Positions 52,320-60,967 are shown, counted from the stretch's first letter. The stretch: 64,000 bases of DNA from UBA3839 sp902776985 (GCA_902776985.1 CACYSD010000006.1:1-64000); one strand, 5' to 3'. Numbers and translations are program-made. Notes: a model not told the origin generated them from the sequence alone.

Positions 52320-53468
52320 ATGTCAACACAGGAAAAATGGAAATGGCAAGAGCCGGGCACTACGTGGAAAGGTGCAGGGCTATACCATATCACATTGACG
52401 GTTACGGATCGACAACCTGTGTTGGGCAAACTGATTACACCTAATGGGGATCCGACAAAAGCATGGGTGATGCGCTCGCCTTTTGGCGATTCACTGGTGG
52501 ACGTGCTGATGTCTATACCTATGTTGCATCCCGAGGTGCAGGTTCTGCATTTCTGCCTGATGCCTGATCATCTGCATGCTGTGCTGTATGTGCGCCGCAC
52601 TATGCCTAAAGGCATCGGGGCTTTGGCCAGAGGTTTCTGGCAGGCAGTAAAGAAACTGGGACGTGCCTGCACGGCCTCGTCGTCCTTCATGGTTCCACCT
52701 TCTTGCTTTAACCCGAATGACATTCGGAAGAATAACGGAGAAGAGAGCCAAAGCCATAGGCTACAACTCAAAGCAGAGAGCCGAAAACTTCAGGAACTCG
52801 CAGCCTCCCTACTTGGCAAAATGGGAGAAGATGATTATTACCGCCTTTCACCTATATTCACAGAGATGCCATTCATACGGCCAATGGCTCGCTACTCTCA
52901 ACTGCCTAATACCATCCGTTATATTGATATGAACCCGCAACGCTTGGCCACTAAAAGGATTAAGCCTGGATTTTTCCGGGTTCAGCAGAATATTACTATA
53001 GGCAATCGCAGCTATGATGGTGTGGGCAATGTGGCTTTACTAATGGAGAAACATTATGACACGGTGCACGTAAGGCACGAGATGGTGGAATTGGCTGCAC
53101 ATGGAGACAACAATCGCTTACGCAACTACAAGAATTCATGTGTTCTTAAAGCTCGAGAAGGAACTGTGCTGGTATCGCCGTTCATTTCTCCGGATGAAAA
53201 ACAAGTAATGCATGTATTGCTCAAAGAACAGCGGCCATTTATCTTGCTGACTGATAATGGTTTTCGCGATTACTACAAACCTTCAGACTTTCTTTTCGAC
53301 GCCTGTGCCGAAGGTCGTTTGCTGATTCTTAGCCCCTGGCCGTATGACGAAGGGAAAAGGCACATCAGCCGTGCTGACTGCGTTGCGCTAAACTCAATGG
53401 CTGAAGAAATCTGCAATGCGCTAAGAAGAGATGACCACGAAGGACTAAGAAGAGATGATCCCGAATAA
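52320..53468 (+). CDS. RAYT-like Y1 (HUH) transposase fused to a DprA/SLOG-like domain
   Basis: The 382-residue protein begins with an IS200/RAYT-type Y1 domain. HFCLMPDHLHAV (77-88) carries the HUH metal site (His84, His86), and NTIRYIDMNPQR (197-208) carries the likely nucleophile Tyr201. Between them, residues 118-165 look like an insertion rich in Ser, Asn and Lys. Its DNA (about 52706-52745) repeats the palindrome found after the gene. From about 280 a Rossmann-like part follows: GTVLVSPFISPDEKQVM, LLTDNGF, LFDACAEGRLLILSPWP and RHISRADCVALNSMAEEIC. This order resembles the SLOG domain of DprA. The last residues repeat LRRDDHEG/LRRDDPE because the stop lies in a minisatellite. RAYTs handle REP palindromes; the palindromes on both sides fit that. 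The transposase half is well supported, the DprA-like half is inferred. Confidence 0.8.
   Translation: MSTQEKWKWQEPGTTWKGAGLYHITLTVTDRQPVLGKLITPNGDPTKAWVMRSPFGDSLVDVLMSIPMLHPEVQVLHFCLMPDHLHAVLYVRRTMPKGIGALARGFWQAVKKLGRACTASSSFMVPPSCFNPNDIRKNNGEESQSHRLQLKAESRKLQELAASLLGKMGEDDYYRLSPIFTEMPFIRPMARYSQLPNTIRYIDMNPQRLATKRIKPGFFRVQQNITIGNRSYDGVGNVALLMEKHYDTVHVRHEMVELAAHGDNNRLRNYKNSCVLKAREGTVLVSPFISPDEKQVMHVLLKEQRPFILLTDNGFRDYYKPSDFLFDACAEGRLLILSPWPYDEGKRHISRADCVALNSMAEEICNALRRDDHEGLRRDDPE
52706..52745 (+). repeat. REP-like palindrome inside the RAYT-like gene
   Basis: CCCGAATGACATTCGG (52712-52727) and its flanks TTTAA and AAGAATAACGGAGAAGAGA match the segment at about 53479-53518 at most positions. 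It encodes FNPNDIRKNNGEE within the apparent insertion of the protein. Confidence 0.75.
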
Positions 53469-53575
53469 CTAAGAAGAGATTAACCCGAATAACATTCGGG
53501 AGAAAAACAAAGAAGAGAAAAAGCAAAGAAGAGAAAAGCTAAGAAGAGAAAAGCTAAGAAGAGAAACGGTGAAGA
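53417..53575 (+). repeat. AAGAAGAGA minisatellite with REP-like palindrome after the RAYT-like gene
   Basis: Units of CTAAGAAGAGA(T/A) begin inside the gene's last codons and continue for about 150 bases as AAAGCTAAGAAGAG repeats. Within it lies CCCGAAT-AAC-ATTCGGG (53484-53500), a perfect 7-bp-arm palindrome matching the copy inside the gene. A half copy, TCCCGAATAAC, is at 53459. Confidence 0.85.
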
Positions 53576-53581
53576 GATGGC

Positions 53582-54376
53582 TCACAGGCTCACTACTTGG
53601 TCGAATTCCTCATTGACTTCAAGCATCCACTGGGGGAGTTTGGCCTTGGCATTGGCTATTAGCTCTTCGGGCATGAACTTGTAGAAAGCATAAGCGATAG
53701 GGCCGGAAATGGCTCCGAGGGTGTCGGAATCGCCACCAAGAGCGATGGCGAGTTTCAGGCAGTCTTCGTAGTCCTTGCTTTCAAGGAAGCAGATAAGTGC
53801 GGCTGGTATGGTTTGCTGGCAGGTTTCGTCGAATCGATATCCGGGTTTTATCTCTTCGTATGACAATTCTGCCCATGACGGGTAGTATTCCTTGAGTACT
53901 TGTTTGCGGATGTAGTCCTTGTCCTTTCCCTGCATGCCATAGAAGATCGCCAGAGCGGTAGCCACTGCTCCTTTGATACCTTCAGGATGGTTGTGTGTGG
54001 GAAGAGCAGTTCTCGTCGCAAGTTCTATACACTCGTCCTTTGTCTTTGCCATAAATCCGGCTGCAGACACACGCATTCCGCTACCGTTTCCGAAGGAATT
54101 ATATGGCGGGCGGATTTCCCTTGCAATGAGCCATTGTGCGAATCTGCCTCCGAAACCACGGTCAAAGTCTGCACGACAACGTATCCAAAGTGATTTGGCC
54201 ATATCTATATTATGCAGAAGTGCATCAGCACAGGCAAATGTGCAGACGGTATCGTCTGTATAGGTGTTAGTAGGAAGCAGCAGGTTCACTTCATCATAGT
54301 TCTTTGTACGGCCTCCAAATTCATAGGGCTGACCGCCTATATCTCCTATGGCGGCACTTAATAACATGTTCTTCAT
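53582..54376 (-). CDS. ADP-ribosylglycohydrolase-family protein
   Basis: The protein (264 residues) is a compact all-helical ADP-ribosylhydrolase (DraG/ARH family). The two metal-binding segments are NTYTDDTVCTFACADALL (about 37-54, with the T-D-D pair) and LGGDSDTLGAISGPIAYA (about 218-235). GDIGGQPYEFGG near the start is also typical. It should remove ADP-ribose from a protein, nucleic acid or small-molecule substrate. Upstream on the same strand, beyond a tandem-repeat region, is an NrtR-like Nudix regulator, which suggests a shared ADP-ribose/NAD theme. It is convergent with the RAYT-like gene. Confidence 0.9.
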   Translation of the reverse strand: MKNMLLSAAIGDIGGQPYEFGGRTKNYDEVNLLLPTNTYTDDTVCTFACADALLHNIDMAKSLWIRCRADFDRGFGGRFAQWLIAREIRPPYNSFGNGSGMRVSAAGFMAKTKDECIELATRTALPTHNHPEGIKGAVATALAIFYGMQGKDKDYIRKQVLKEYYPSWAELSYEEIKPGYRFDETCQQTIPAALICFLESKDYEDCLKLAIALGGDSDTLGAISGPIAYAFYKFMPEELIANAKAKLPQWMLEVNEEFDQVVSL

Positions 54377-54394
54377 TGTTGTTTCCTTTCTTTT

Positions 54395-54745
54395 AAAAAA
54401 TTAACTTTGTTTATTTTAGGCGGCGTCTCAGCATAGCTCAAATGTATTTTAGCTCTGCATTCAACTATTTTAAAAATTAACTTCGTTGATTTTAGCTCTG
54501 CATTCAACCTTTTTAAAATTAACTTCGTTTATTTTAGGCGGCGTCTCAGCATAGCTCAAATGTATTTTAGCTCTGCATTCAACTTTTTTTAAAAATTAAC
54601 TTCGTTGATTATAGGCGGCGTCTCAGCATAGCTCAAATGTATTTTAGCTCTGCATTCAACTTGCACTAAAATTAACTTCGTTGATTTTAGGCGGCGTCTC
54701 AGCATAGCTCAAATGTATTTTAGCTCTGCATTCAACTTGCACTAA
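54395..54745. repeat. 76-77 bp tandem repeat between Nudix regulator and ADP-ribosylglycohydrolase
   Basis: The segment GGCGGCGTCTCAGCATAGC starts at 54419, 54537, 54614 and 54690. The last three are 77 and 76 bases apart; the first gap (118) contains an extra unit that has lost its middle (about 41 bases left). Each unit also has AATTAACTTCGTTGATTTTA and TTTTAGCTCTGCATTCAAC. The last copy reaches the stop codon of the Nudix gene. The space holds no gene. Confidence 0.92.
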
Positions 54746-55434
54746 AATTCCAGGCGGAATCCTTTTTGTTTGAGTTCGTTGTAACTTTCCATATTGAAGC
54801 GGTAGAGGTTTGCCTCGCGCTTGGGTGTAGGCCATACGGTTTCTTCCAGTTGTGTGAGTATATTGAAATGCAACATTTTCTTGGAAAAGTTTGCACGGTC
54901 GAAATGCACATCGAGAATAGCCTCGTAGAGATTCTGCAATTCCCGCATTGTGAATTTCTCTGGAAGGAGTTCAAAACCGATTGGCTCAAAGTGGATACGT
55001 TCGCGAAGACGTTTCAACGCCTCTCTCAGTATGCGGTCGTGATCAAATGCCAGTTGCGGAACTTCGTCCAACGCAAACCAAGCAGCCTGAGCAGCGTCAT
55101 CCCCTCCCTTCACTTCCTGTATGCGTACTAAAGCAAAATAAGCGACAGTAATAATCCGTTCGCGAGGGTCACGTTGTGGATCGCTGAAGGTATGGAACTG
55201 CTCAATATAAGCTGTGGAAAGCCCCGTCTCTTCTTTCAGTTCCCTCAAAGCACCTTCCTCGCACGATTCATTCATGTTGACGAAACCGCCAGGGAAAGCC
55301 CATTTGCCTTTGTAGGGTTCTATTCCTCTCTCAATGAGTAGCACCTTCAGTTTAATGCCATCGAAACCGAAGATAACACAGTCAGCAGTTACCGCTGGAT
55401 GAGGATACTTGTAACAGAAATTCTTCTCTTCCAT
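54742..55434 (-). CDS. NrtR-like Nudix-domain transcriptional regulator
   Basis: This 230-residue protein has an N-terminal Nudix domain with an intact Nudix box (GFVNMNES...RELKEETGL, about 51-73). A C-terminal winged-helix domain (about 150-230; KFTMRELQNLYEAIL, RANFSKKMLHFNIL, NLYRFN) follows. This combination defines the NrtR/AraR-type regulators, which sense ADP-ribose or sugar metabolites and repress NAD or pentose genes. Because the Nudix box is complete it may also hydrolyse its ligand. The gene is divergent from cydAB and upstream of an ADP-ribosylglycohydrolase. A TAATTTTG -7 box is at 55460-55467. The regulon cannot be told from sequence. Confidence 0.85.
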   Translation of the reverse strand: MEEKNFCYKYPHPAVTADCVIFGFDGIKLKVLLIERGIEPYKGKWAFPGGFVNMNESCEEGALRELKEETGLSTAYIEQFHTFSDPQRDPRERIITVAYFALVRIQEVKGGDDAAQAAWFALDEVPQLAFDHDRILREALKRLRERIHFEPIGFELLPEKFTMRELQNLYEAILDVHFDRANFSKKMLHFNILTQLEETVWPTPKREANLYRFNMESYNELKQKGFRLEF

Positions 55435-55553
55435 ATATTCTTGTGTAAGTTTTACACCGCAAAATTACAATATATATACGAACTGACGAAATAATTTAGG
55501 TAAAATTTACACAAGAAGGCTTTTTAAGCATATTTTTGCATTTTTTCTGATTT

Positions 55554-55587
55554 TTTGTTTGTATTAACTTTTTTCTAATTATATTTG
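55554..55587 (+). promoter_or_regulatory. Promoter of the DUF4492-cydAB operon
   Basis: TTTG (55554-55557) and TATATTTG (55580-55587) match the Bacteroidota boxes, with a spacer of 22 bases, slightly long. The first start codon is 26 bases downstream. Confidence 0.55.
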
Positions 55588-55613
55588 CAATTTATTGTGA
55601 TACAAAATGAAAT

Positions 55614-55841
55614 ATGGGAAAGATAAGAGGATTTTTTACCAGAGCATGGAACCTCTACTACGATGGTTTCCGGAATATGACAATTGGTAAAACTCTGTGG
55701 GTGATAATTATCGTGAAACTTATCATAATATTCATCGTTCTTCGCTTGTTCTTCTTCCCCAACCACATCAAAGAGAATGCAGATGAAGGACAAGAATCTG
55801 AATTTGTAGGAAAAGAGCTGATAAGCAGACCCTCCCCTTAG
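55614..55841 (+). CDS. DUF4492 small membrane protein (cyd operon)
   Basis: The 75-residue product has a basic, aromatic N-terminal region (FFTRAWNLYYDGFRNM) and one strong transmembrane helix (about 27-48), the DUF4492 pattern. These genes precede cydA in Bacteroidota and some Campylobacterota, so it is probably a small subunit or assembly factor of the cytochrome bd oxidase. Its last four residues (RPSP) and stop codon are encoded by a copy of the AGACCCTCCCC repeat element (55827-55864), so the native C-terminus may have been altered by the repeat. Confidence 0.8.
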   Translation: MGKIRGFFTRAWNLYYDGFRNMTIGKTLWVIIIVKLIIIFIVLRLFFFPNHIKENADEGQESEFVGKELISRPSP

Positions 55842-55864
55842 TCCCTCCCAAGGGCGGGGAGTGA
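55827..55864. repeat. Single copy of the AGACCCTCCCC...GGGGAGT element
   Basis: The segment matches the 41-base arms found at 24674-24793, with two bases missing in the middle. It supplies the last codons and stop of the DUF4492 gene. Confidence 0.75.
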
Positions 55865-55914
55865 TTACCTACCATCCGGACAGTTCAAACGACTAAATAA
55901 CTAACTAATATTAT

Positions 55915-57471
55915 ATGATAACACATCTTCTTGACATCGACACAGGAATGATTGACTGGTCGAGAGCGCAATTTGCACTAACTGCCATTTACCACTGGCT
56001 GTTTGTTCCACTGACTTTGGGTCTTGCCCTGATTATGGGCATCATGGAAACCATGTACGTGCGTACAGGGGAAGAATTCTGGAAGAAAACGGCTCAGTTC
56101 TGGCAGAAACTCTTCGGAATCAACTTTGCAATGGGTATTGCAACGGGTATCATTCTGGAATTTGAATTCGGAACGAACTGGAGCAACTATTCCTGGCTTG
56201 TGGGTGACGTATTCGGTGCGCCACTTGCCATAGAGGGAATTGTAGCCTTCTTCATGGAATCGACATTCGTGGCAATTATGTTCTTCGGTTGGAAGAAAGT
56301 ATCGAAGGGATTCCACCTCACCGCCACATGGCTCACAGGATTGGGTGCTACGATTTCCGCATGGTGGATTCTCGTTGCAAACTCATGGATGCAATATCCC
56401 GTGGGACAGGAATTCAATCCTGACACCGTTCGCAACGAGATGGTTAGTTTCGCAGACGTTGCATTGTCGCCTGTGGCTGTGGACAAATTCTTCCACACGG
56501 TTATCTCCGCTTGGGTTCTTGGCGCAATCTTCGTTGTAGGCGTGAGCGCATGGTATCTGATTAAGAAAGTACATATAAAGTTCGCTAAATCGAGTCTCAA
56601 GATAGGTGCAATCGTCGGTTTGTCGGCATCGGTATTGGCAGCCATCAGCGGTGACCACTCAGCATATACAGTTGGACAGACACAACCAATGAAACTGGCT
56701 GCGATGGAAGCTCTCTATAATGGTGGTAAGGATCAGTCGCTGACTATCTTCGCTGCTGTGAATCCGTTCAAGCAGCCCGACTATGCTAATGAGGAAGAGC
56801 CAGGAATGAAGATTGCCATTCCTAATATGCTGTCATATCTCGCAACTCATGATTTCCACGGATTTGTTCCTGGCATCAACGACATCATAAATGGATATAC
56901 GAAGGAAGACGGCACAGTTGAACTGCCTCTGGAAGTAAAAATCCAAAGAGGTAAGGCTGCCATCACCGCACTTCAGGACTACCGTCTGGCAAAGAAACAC
57001 GGCGATGAAGAAGTGATGGCTCAAGAGGCAGAGATTATCAAAGACAATATCAAGTATTTCGGTTACGGATATATCAGCAGCCCTGATCAGATTGTGCCTT
57101 ACGTTCCTGTCTGCTTCTACGCTTTCCGCATAATGGTAGGCGGCGGATGTCTGTTCATCCTGCTCTTTGCTCTCCTGCTCTTCTATCTGCGCAAGAACAA
57201 GGACATTCTCAAACCTCGCTGGCTGCTATACTCGGCATTCTGGTGCATTCCGCTGTCATACATCGTAAGTGAATGTGGATGGCTGGTTGCAGAATTCGGT
57301 CGTCAGCCATGGACTATTCAGGACATGCTGCCTACATGGGCAGGAGTGAGTGAATTGCCATCAGGCTCAGTAATCACAACCTTCTTCATCTTCCTTGCCC
57401 TCTTCACCACCCTACTCTGTGTAGAATTCAGCATCATGCGCAAGGAAATCAAGAAAGGGCCACAACTTTAA
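55915..57471 (+). CDS. cydA: Cytochrome bd ubiquinol oxidase subunit I
   Basis: The protein has 518 residues with about nine membrane helices. The N-terminal RAQFALTAIYHWLFVPLTLG helix carries a haem-ligand His, and EFGRQPWTIQ (about 458-467) is the conserved GRQPW motif. GDHSAYTVGQTQPMKLAAMEALY lies before the quinol-binding loop. The enzyme reduces O2 to water with menaquinol and lets this anaerobe tolerate low oxygen. It is followed after 20 bases by cydB. Confidence 0.97.
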   Translation: MITHLLDIDTGMIDWSRAQFALTAIYHWLFVPLTLGLALIMGIMETMYVRTGEEFWKKTAQFWQKLFGINFAMGIATGIILEFEFGTNWSNYSWLVGDVFGAPLAIEGIVAFFMESTFVAIMFFGWKKVSKGFHLTATWLTGLGATISAWWILVANSWMQYPVGQEFNPDTVRNEMVSFADVALSPVAVDKFFHTVISAWVLGAIFVVGVSAWYLIKKVHIKFAKSSLKIGAIVGLSASVLAAISGDHSAYTVGQTQPMKLAAMEALYNGGKDQSLTIFAAVNPFKQPDYANEEEPGMKIAIPNMLSYLATHDFHGFVPGINDIINGYTKEDGTVELPLEVKIQRGKAAITALQDYRLAKKHGDEEVMAQEAEIIKDNIKYFGYGYISSPDQIVPYVPVCFYAFRIMVGGGCLFILLFALLLFYLRKNKDILKPRWLLYSAFWCIPLSYIVSECGWLVAEFGRQPWTIQDMLPTWAGVSELPSGSVITTFFIFLALFTTLLCVEFSIMRKEIKKGPQL

Positions 57472-57491
57472 CCCATAAACTATTCATATAC

Positions 57492-58652
57492 ATGGATTAT
57501 ACTTTCTTACAACACTATTGGTGTTTTATCATTGCCCTGCTTGCGGCAATTCTCGTGTTCCTGATGTTTGTACAGGGCGCTAATTCACAGATATTCCAGT
57601 TAGGAAAAAGCACCGAAGAACGCCGTATAGTGATAAACTCCACAGGTCGCAAGTGGGAATACACATTCACCACACTTGTTACTTTTGGCGGTGCATTCTT
57701 TGCAGCCTACCCTCTGTTCTACAGTACAAGTTTCGGAGGAGCTTACTGGCTGTGGACATTGATATTGATTTCATTCGTGATTCAAGCTGTAAGCTATGAA
57801 TTCCAGAACAAACAAGGCAATAAACTGGGAGCACGTACTTTCCAAATTGCTCTTGTGATTAACGGTTATATCGGTCCGTTCCTTCTGGGTGTGGCTGTTG
57901 CAACGTTCTTCACTGGTGCGAACTTCATCGTTGAACGCGACAATATCTACAACCTGGCTAACCCAGTCGTAAGCAAATGGGCAAACGGAAGTCACGGTCT
58001 TGATGCATTGTTTAACATCTGGAACATTGTATTCGGTCTTGCAGTAGTATTCTTGTCACGAATCCTCGGCAATCTGTACACACTAAACAATATCGAGGAC
58101 TACGAAATCAGCATGAGGAACAAGAAGATGCTCATCATCAACGACATCTGCTTCTACCCTCTTTTCATCGCATTCATCTTCCATGTTCTGACAAAGGATG
58201 GCTTGTCATTCGATATCAAGACAGGTGAGATATACACTGAATCACAGAAATACCTGCACAATCTGTTCCAGCATCCTGTGATATTAGTGGTTTTCTTTGT
58301 AGGTGTGGCATTGGTCCTGCTCGGCAGCTTATTCCCACTTAAAGTAACACGTGCTGACGGCACTCCATGCATCCGTGGAATCTGGCCTGCAAGTATCGGA
58401 ACGATATTTGTTGTGACAACTTTGCTTCTGTGTGCTGCATGGTTCAACACAGCATACTATCCTTCAAACATTGATCCTTCATATTCGCTGACCATGCAGA
58501 ATTCATGCAGCAGCGAATTCACACTAAGGACGATGTTCTATGTATCGTTACTCATACCGTTCGTGCTGCTATACATAGTCAAGGCTTGGCGCAGCATGGA
58601 CAAGGAGAAACTTACTCGCGAGGAAATTCAAGGCGAGGAACATTTGTATTAA
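57492..58652 (+). CDS. cydB: Cytochrome bd ubiquinol oxidase subunit II
   Basis: The 386-residue subunit has about eight to nine membrane helices. It has the CydB start (LQHYWCFIIALLAAILVFLMFVQGAN) and a conserved YEFQNKQGNK segment. It completes the bd oxidase with cydA. A terminator follows directly, and the next gene is convergent. Confidence 0.95.
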   Translation: MDYTFLQHYWCFIIALLAAILVFLMFVQGANSQIFQLGKSTEERRIVINSTGRKWEYTFTTLVTFGGAFFAAYPLFYSTSFGGAYWLWTLILISFVIQAVSYEFQNKQGNKLGARTFQIALVINGYIGPFLLGVAVATFFTGANFIVERDNIYNLANPVVSKWANGSHGLDALFNIWNIVFGLAVVFLSRILGNLYTLNNIEDYEISMRNKKMLIINDICFYPLFIAFIFHVLTKDGLSFDIKTGEIYTESQKYLHNLFQHPVILVVFFVGVALVLLGSLFPLKVTRADGTPCIRGIWPASIGTIFVVTTLLLCAAWFNTAYYPSNIDPSYSLTMQNSCSSEFTLRTMFYVSLLIPFVLLYIVKAWRSMDKEKLTREEIQGEEHLY

Positions 58653-58660
58653 AAGAAATA

Positions 58661-58698
58661 AAAAAAAGCGTGAAGCGGTTTCCGCTTCATGCTTTTTT
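58661..58698. terminator. Bidirectional terminator between cydB and rel
   Basis: GCGTGAAGCGG-TTT-CCGCTTCATGC is an 11-bp stem with one G-T pair, flanked by an A-tract on the left and a T-tract on the right. It serves both convergent genes. Confidence 0.9.
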
Positions 58699-58703
58699 TT
58701 ATT

Positions 58704-60956
58704 TTAAATTCTAATAACCTGATTGACATCGGGAACTTTCTTAAGTTCGGATATCAAGGTGTCAACTTCACTTGTGTCGTGTGCAAAGAGTTGGATGTTA
58801 CATTCGAAGATGCCATCGTTGCACTCCACTGTAAGTTTGTGCATATTCACATTGAGCTGAGTGGAAATCACCACAGTCAATTCGTTGAGCATACCCACTC
58901 GGTCTAATCCCTTAATGAATATATCCACAGGGAAGAGCATAGTACGGTTCATCTTCCACTGGGCAGCAAGAATGCGGTTGCCACGATTTGCCTTTAGCTT
59001 CATGGCATTTGGACATTGAAGCTTGTGAATCGTAATGGTGTTCTTTTCATCAATATACCCCATCACCAAATCACCAGGGATGGGTTTGCAGCAATCTGCA
59101 AGGGTGTATTTATTCTGAATTGTATCCTCAGTCAGTTCGAGGGTCTGCTTGCGGTTGAAATTCTTATCGACAACGAGTTTCTCATCGGTTTTCTCCTGTG
59201 CCTTGGGTTTGCGTCCGAATGAGAAGAGACGTTTCCAGCCGCTGCTGTTGTTACGACCCTTGAGCAGGTTCACATCTGTCTGGTCGAGTGTGATCTGTCC
59301 ATAACCGATACCAATACTCAAAGCCTCAGGTTTAGTGACTCCATGCAACTTACAAAGTTTGTCAAGGTTGTCGGGCGAACGGTACAGTTCATTCTTCTTC
59401 AGGAACTCATCAAGCAGTTTGTCGCCCTGAATACGAGCATCGCGGTCTTCCTTGCGCAGCATCGCCAGAATCTTAGTCGTTGCCTTTGCCGTAGTAGCGA
59501 TGTTGAGCCATGAGCGTTCCACTCTCAACGACTTGGATGTCAATACCTCAACCTGGTCTCCACTATTGAGCTTATGTCCCAAGGAGACGAGTTTGTGGTT
59601 GACCTTCGCGCCAATGCAATGACTGCCCACAAATGTATGAATGGTAAATGCAAAGTCAAGCACGGTACTGCCTGCCGGCATGGTGCGCATCTCGCCCTTC
59701 GGGGTAAAAACGAATATCTCGGAGGCAAAAAGATTAAGTTTTATGGTATCGAGGAAATCCATAGCATCCGGCTGAGGATCATCAAGGATTTCCTTAATGG
59801 TGTTAAGCCATTTATTAAGTTCGTCTTCACTATCGAGCTGACCCTGCTCTCCTTCCTTGTATTTCCAATGCGCTGCGAATCCCTTCTCTGCGATATCATC
59901 CATGCGGCGGCTACGAATCTGCACTTCAATCCATCGTCCCTGGTCAGACATCAAGGTAACATGAAGTGCCTGATAACCGTTTGTCTTAGGATGGTGCGCC
60001 CAGTCGCGCAGACGGTCAGGGTGATAAGAATAGATTTCCGTGAGCATAAGGAAGATATCGAAACACTCCTTTACTTCAGTCTTCTTGCTTTTAGCATCGA
60101 AGATGATACGTACAGCCAGAATGTCGTAAATATCCTCATAGTTCACATGCTTGGTCTGCATCTTATGCCAGATGGAATAAGGTGTCTTGACACGAGCCTT
60201 AATCTCATAGCCGATTCCCATCTCATCCAGTTTCTCACGGATAGGAGCTGTGAACTCAGCAAAAATAGCATTACGTTCAGTTTCAGAATTAAGGAGTCGC
60301 TGTTCAATTTCAGCATATTCAGCAGGATGCTCATATCTAAAGCTAAGATCTTCGAGTTCAGTCTTTATGGTATTAAGTCCCAAACGGTTGGCAAGTGGAG
60401 CATAGATGTAGAGAGTTTCTCCAGCAATCTTGTACTGTTTGTTCTTTGCTTGCGAACCGAGGGTGCGCATATTGTGCAGACGGTCGGCAATCTTGATAAG
60501 AATCACACGGATGTCATCGCTCATAGTAAGCAGAAGCTTCTTGAAGTTCTCCGCCTGAGCAGAAGCATTGGCACCGAAGATACCACCTGCTATTTTTGTC
60601 AATCCTTCGACAATCTGCGCGATTTTCGGCCCGAACATATTCTCAATGTCCTCAACCGTGTATTCAGTATCTTCAACAACATCGTGAAGTAATGCTGAGC
60701 AGATGGAAGTACTACCCAGACCTATCTCCGAGCATACAATCTGTGCGACCGCGAGTGGGTGCATGATATAGGGTTCGCCCGACAAACGGCGCACACCTTT
60801 ATGAGCATGTTTGGCAAAGTTGAAAGCCTTGGTTATGATTTCGACCTTCTTGCGATGCGGACTTGCCAAATACGATTCCAAAAGGTGTTGAAAAGCCTCT
60901 TCGACCATAAGGTCTTCCTGGTTCAGCACTTCATTGTCATGTTTTTCATCTGCCAT
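58704..60956 (-). CDS. Bifunctional (p)ppGpp synthetase/hydrolase (Rel/SpoT)
   Basis: The 750-residue protein has an HD hydrolase domain with intact HDxxED (91-96) and a RelA-type synthetase domain (about 240-370; YEDIYDILAVRIIFD, HPKTNGYQALHVT). TGS (about 415-475), helical and C-terminal ACT (about 675-750) domains follow. Both catalytic halves look complete, so it should make and degrade the stringent-response alarmone. It is the last gene of the run parB-DUF5683-transglycosylase-rel, 11 bases after the transglycosylase stop. Confidence 0.94.
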   Translation of the reverse strand: MADEKHDNEVLNQEDLMVEEAFQHLLESYLASPHRKKVEIITKAFNFAKHAHKGVRRLSGEPYIMHPLAVAQIVCSEIGLGSTSICSALLHDVVEDTEYTVEDIENMFGPKIAQIVEGLTKIAGGIFGANASAQAENFKKLLLTMSDDIRVILIKIADRLHNMRTLGSQAKNKQYKIAGETLYIYAPLANRLGLNTIKTELEDLSFRYEHPAEYAEIEQRLLNSETERNAIFAEFTAPIREKLDEMGIGYEIKARVKTPYSIWHKMQTKHVNYEDIYDILAVRIIFDAKSKKTEVKECFDIFLMLTEIYSYHPDRLRDWAHHPKTNGYQALHVTLMSDQGRWIEVQIRSRRMDDIAEKGFAAHWKYKEGEQGQLDSEDELNKWLNTIKEILDDPQPDAMDFLDTIKLNLFASEIFVFTPKGEMRTMPAGSTVLDFAFTIHTFVGSHCIGAKVNHKLVSLGHKLNSGDQVEVLTSKSLRVERSWLNIATTAKATTKILAMLRKEDRDARIQGDKLLDEFLKKNELYRSPDNLDKLCKLHGVTKPEALSIGIGYGQITLDQTDVNLLKGRNNSSGWKRLFSFGRKPKAQEKTDEKLVVDKNFNRKQTLELTEDTIQNKYTLADCCKPIPGDLVMGYIDEKNTITIHKLQCPNAMKLKANRGNRILAAQWKMNRTMLFPVDIFIKGLDRVGMLNELTVVISTQLNVNMHKLTVECNDGIFECNIQLFAHDTSEVDTLISELKKVPDVNQVIRI

Positions 60957-60967
60957 AAGCTACTATG

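Noticed and set aside
52320..53468. Ordinary IS200/IS605 insertion sequence
   Set aside because: There is no tnpB and no clear left/right end hairpins delimiting the gene. It has a Bacteroidota promoter, and the protein is far longer than the 150 residues of TnpA.
54395..54745. CRISPR array
   Set aside because: The whole 76-77 base unit is conserved with no unique spacers; it is a plain tandem repeat.
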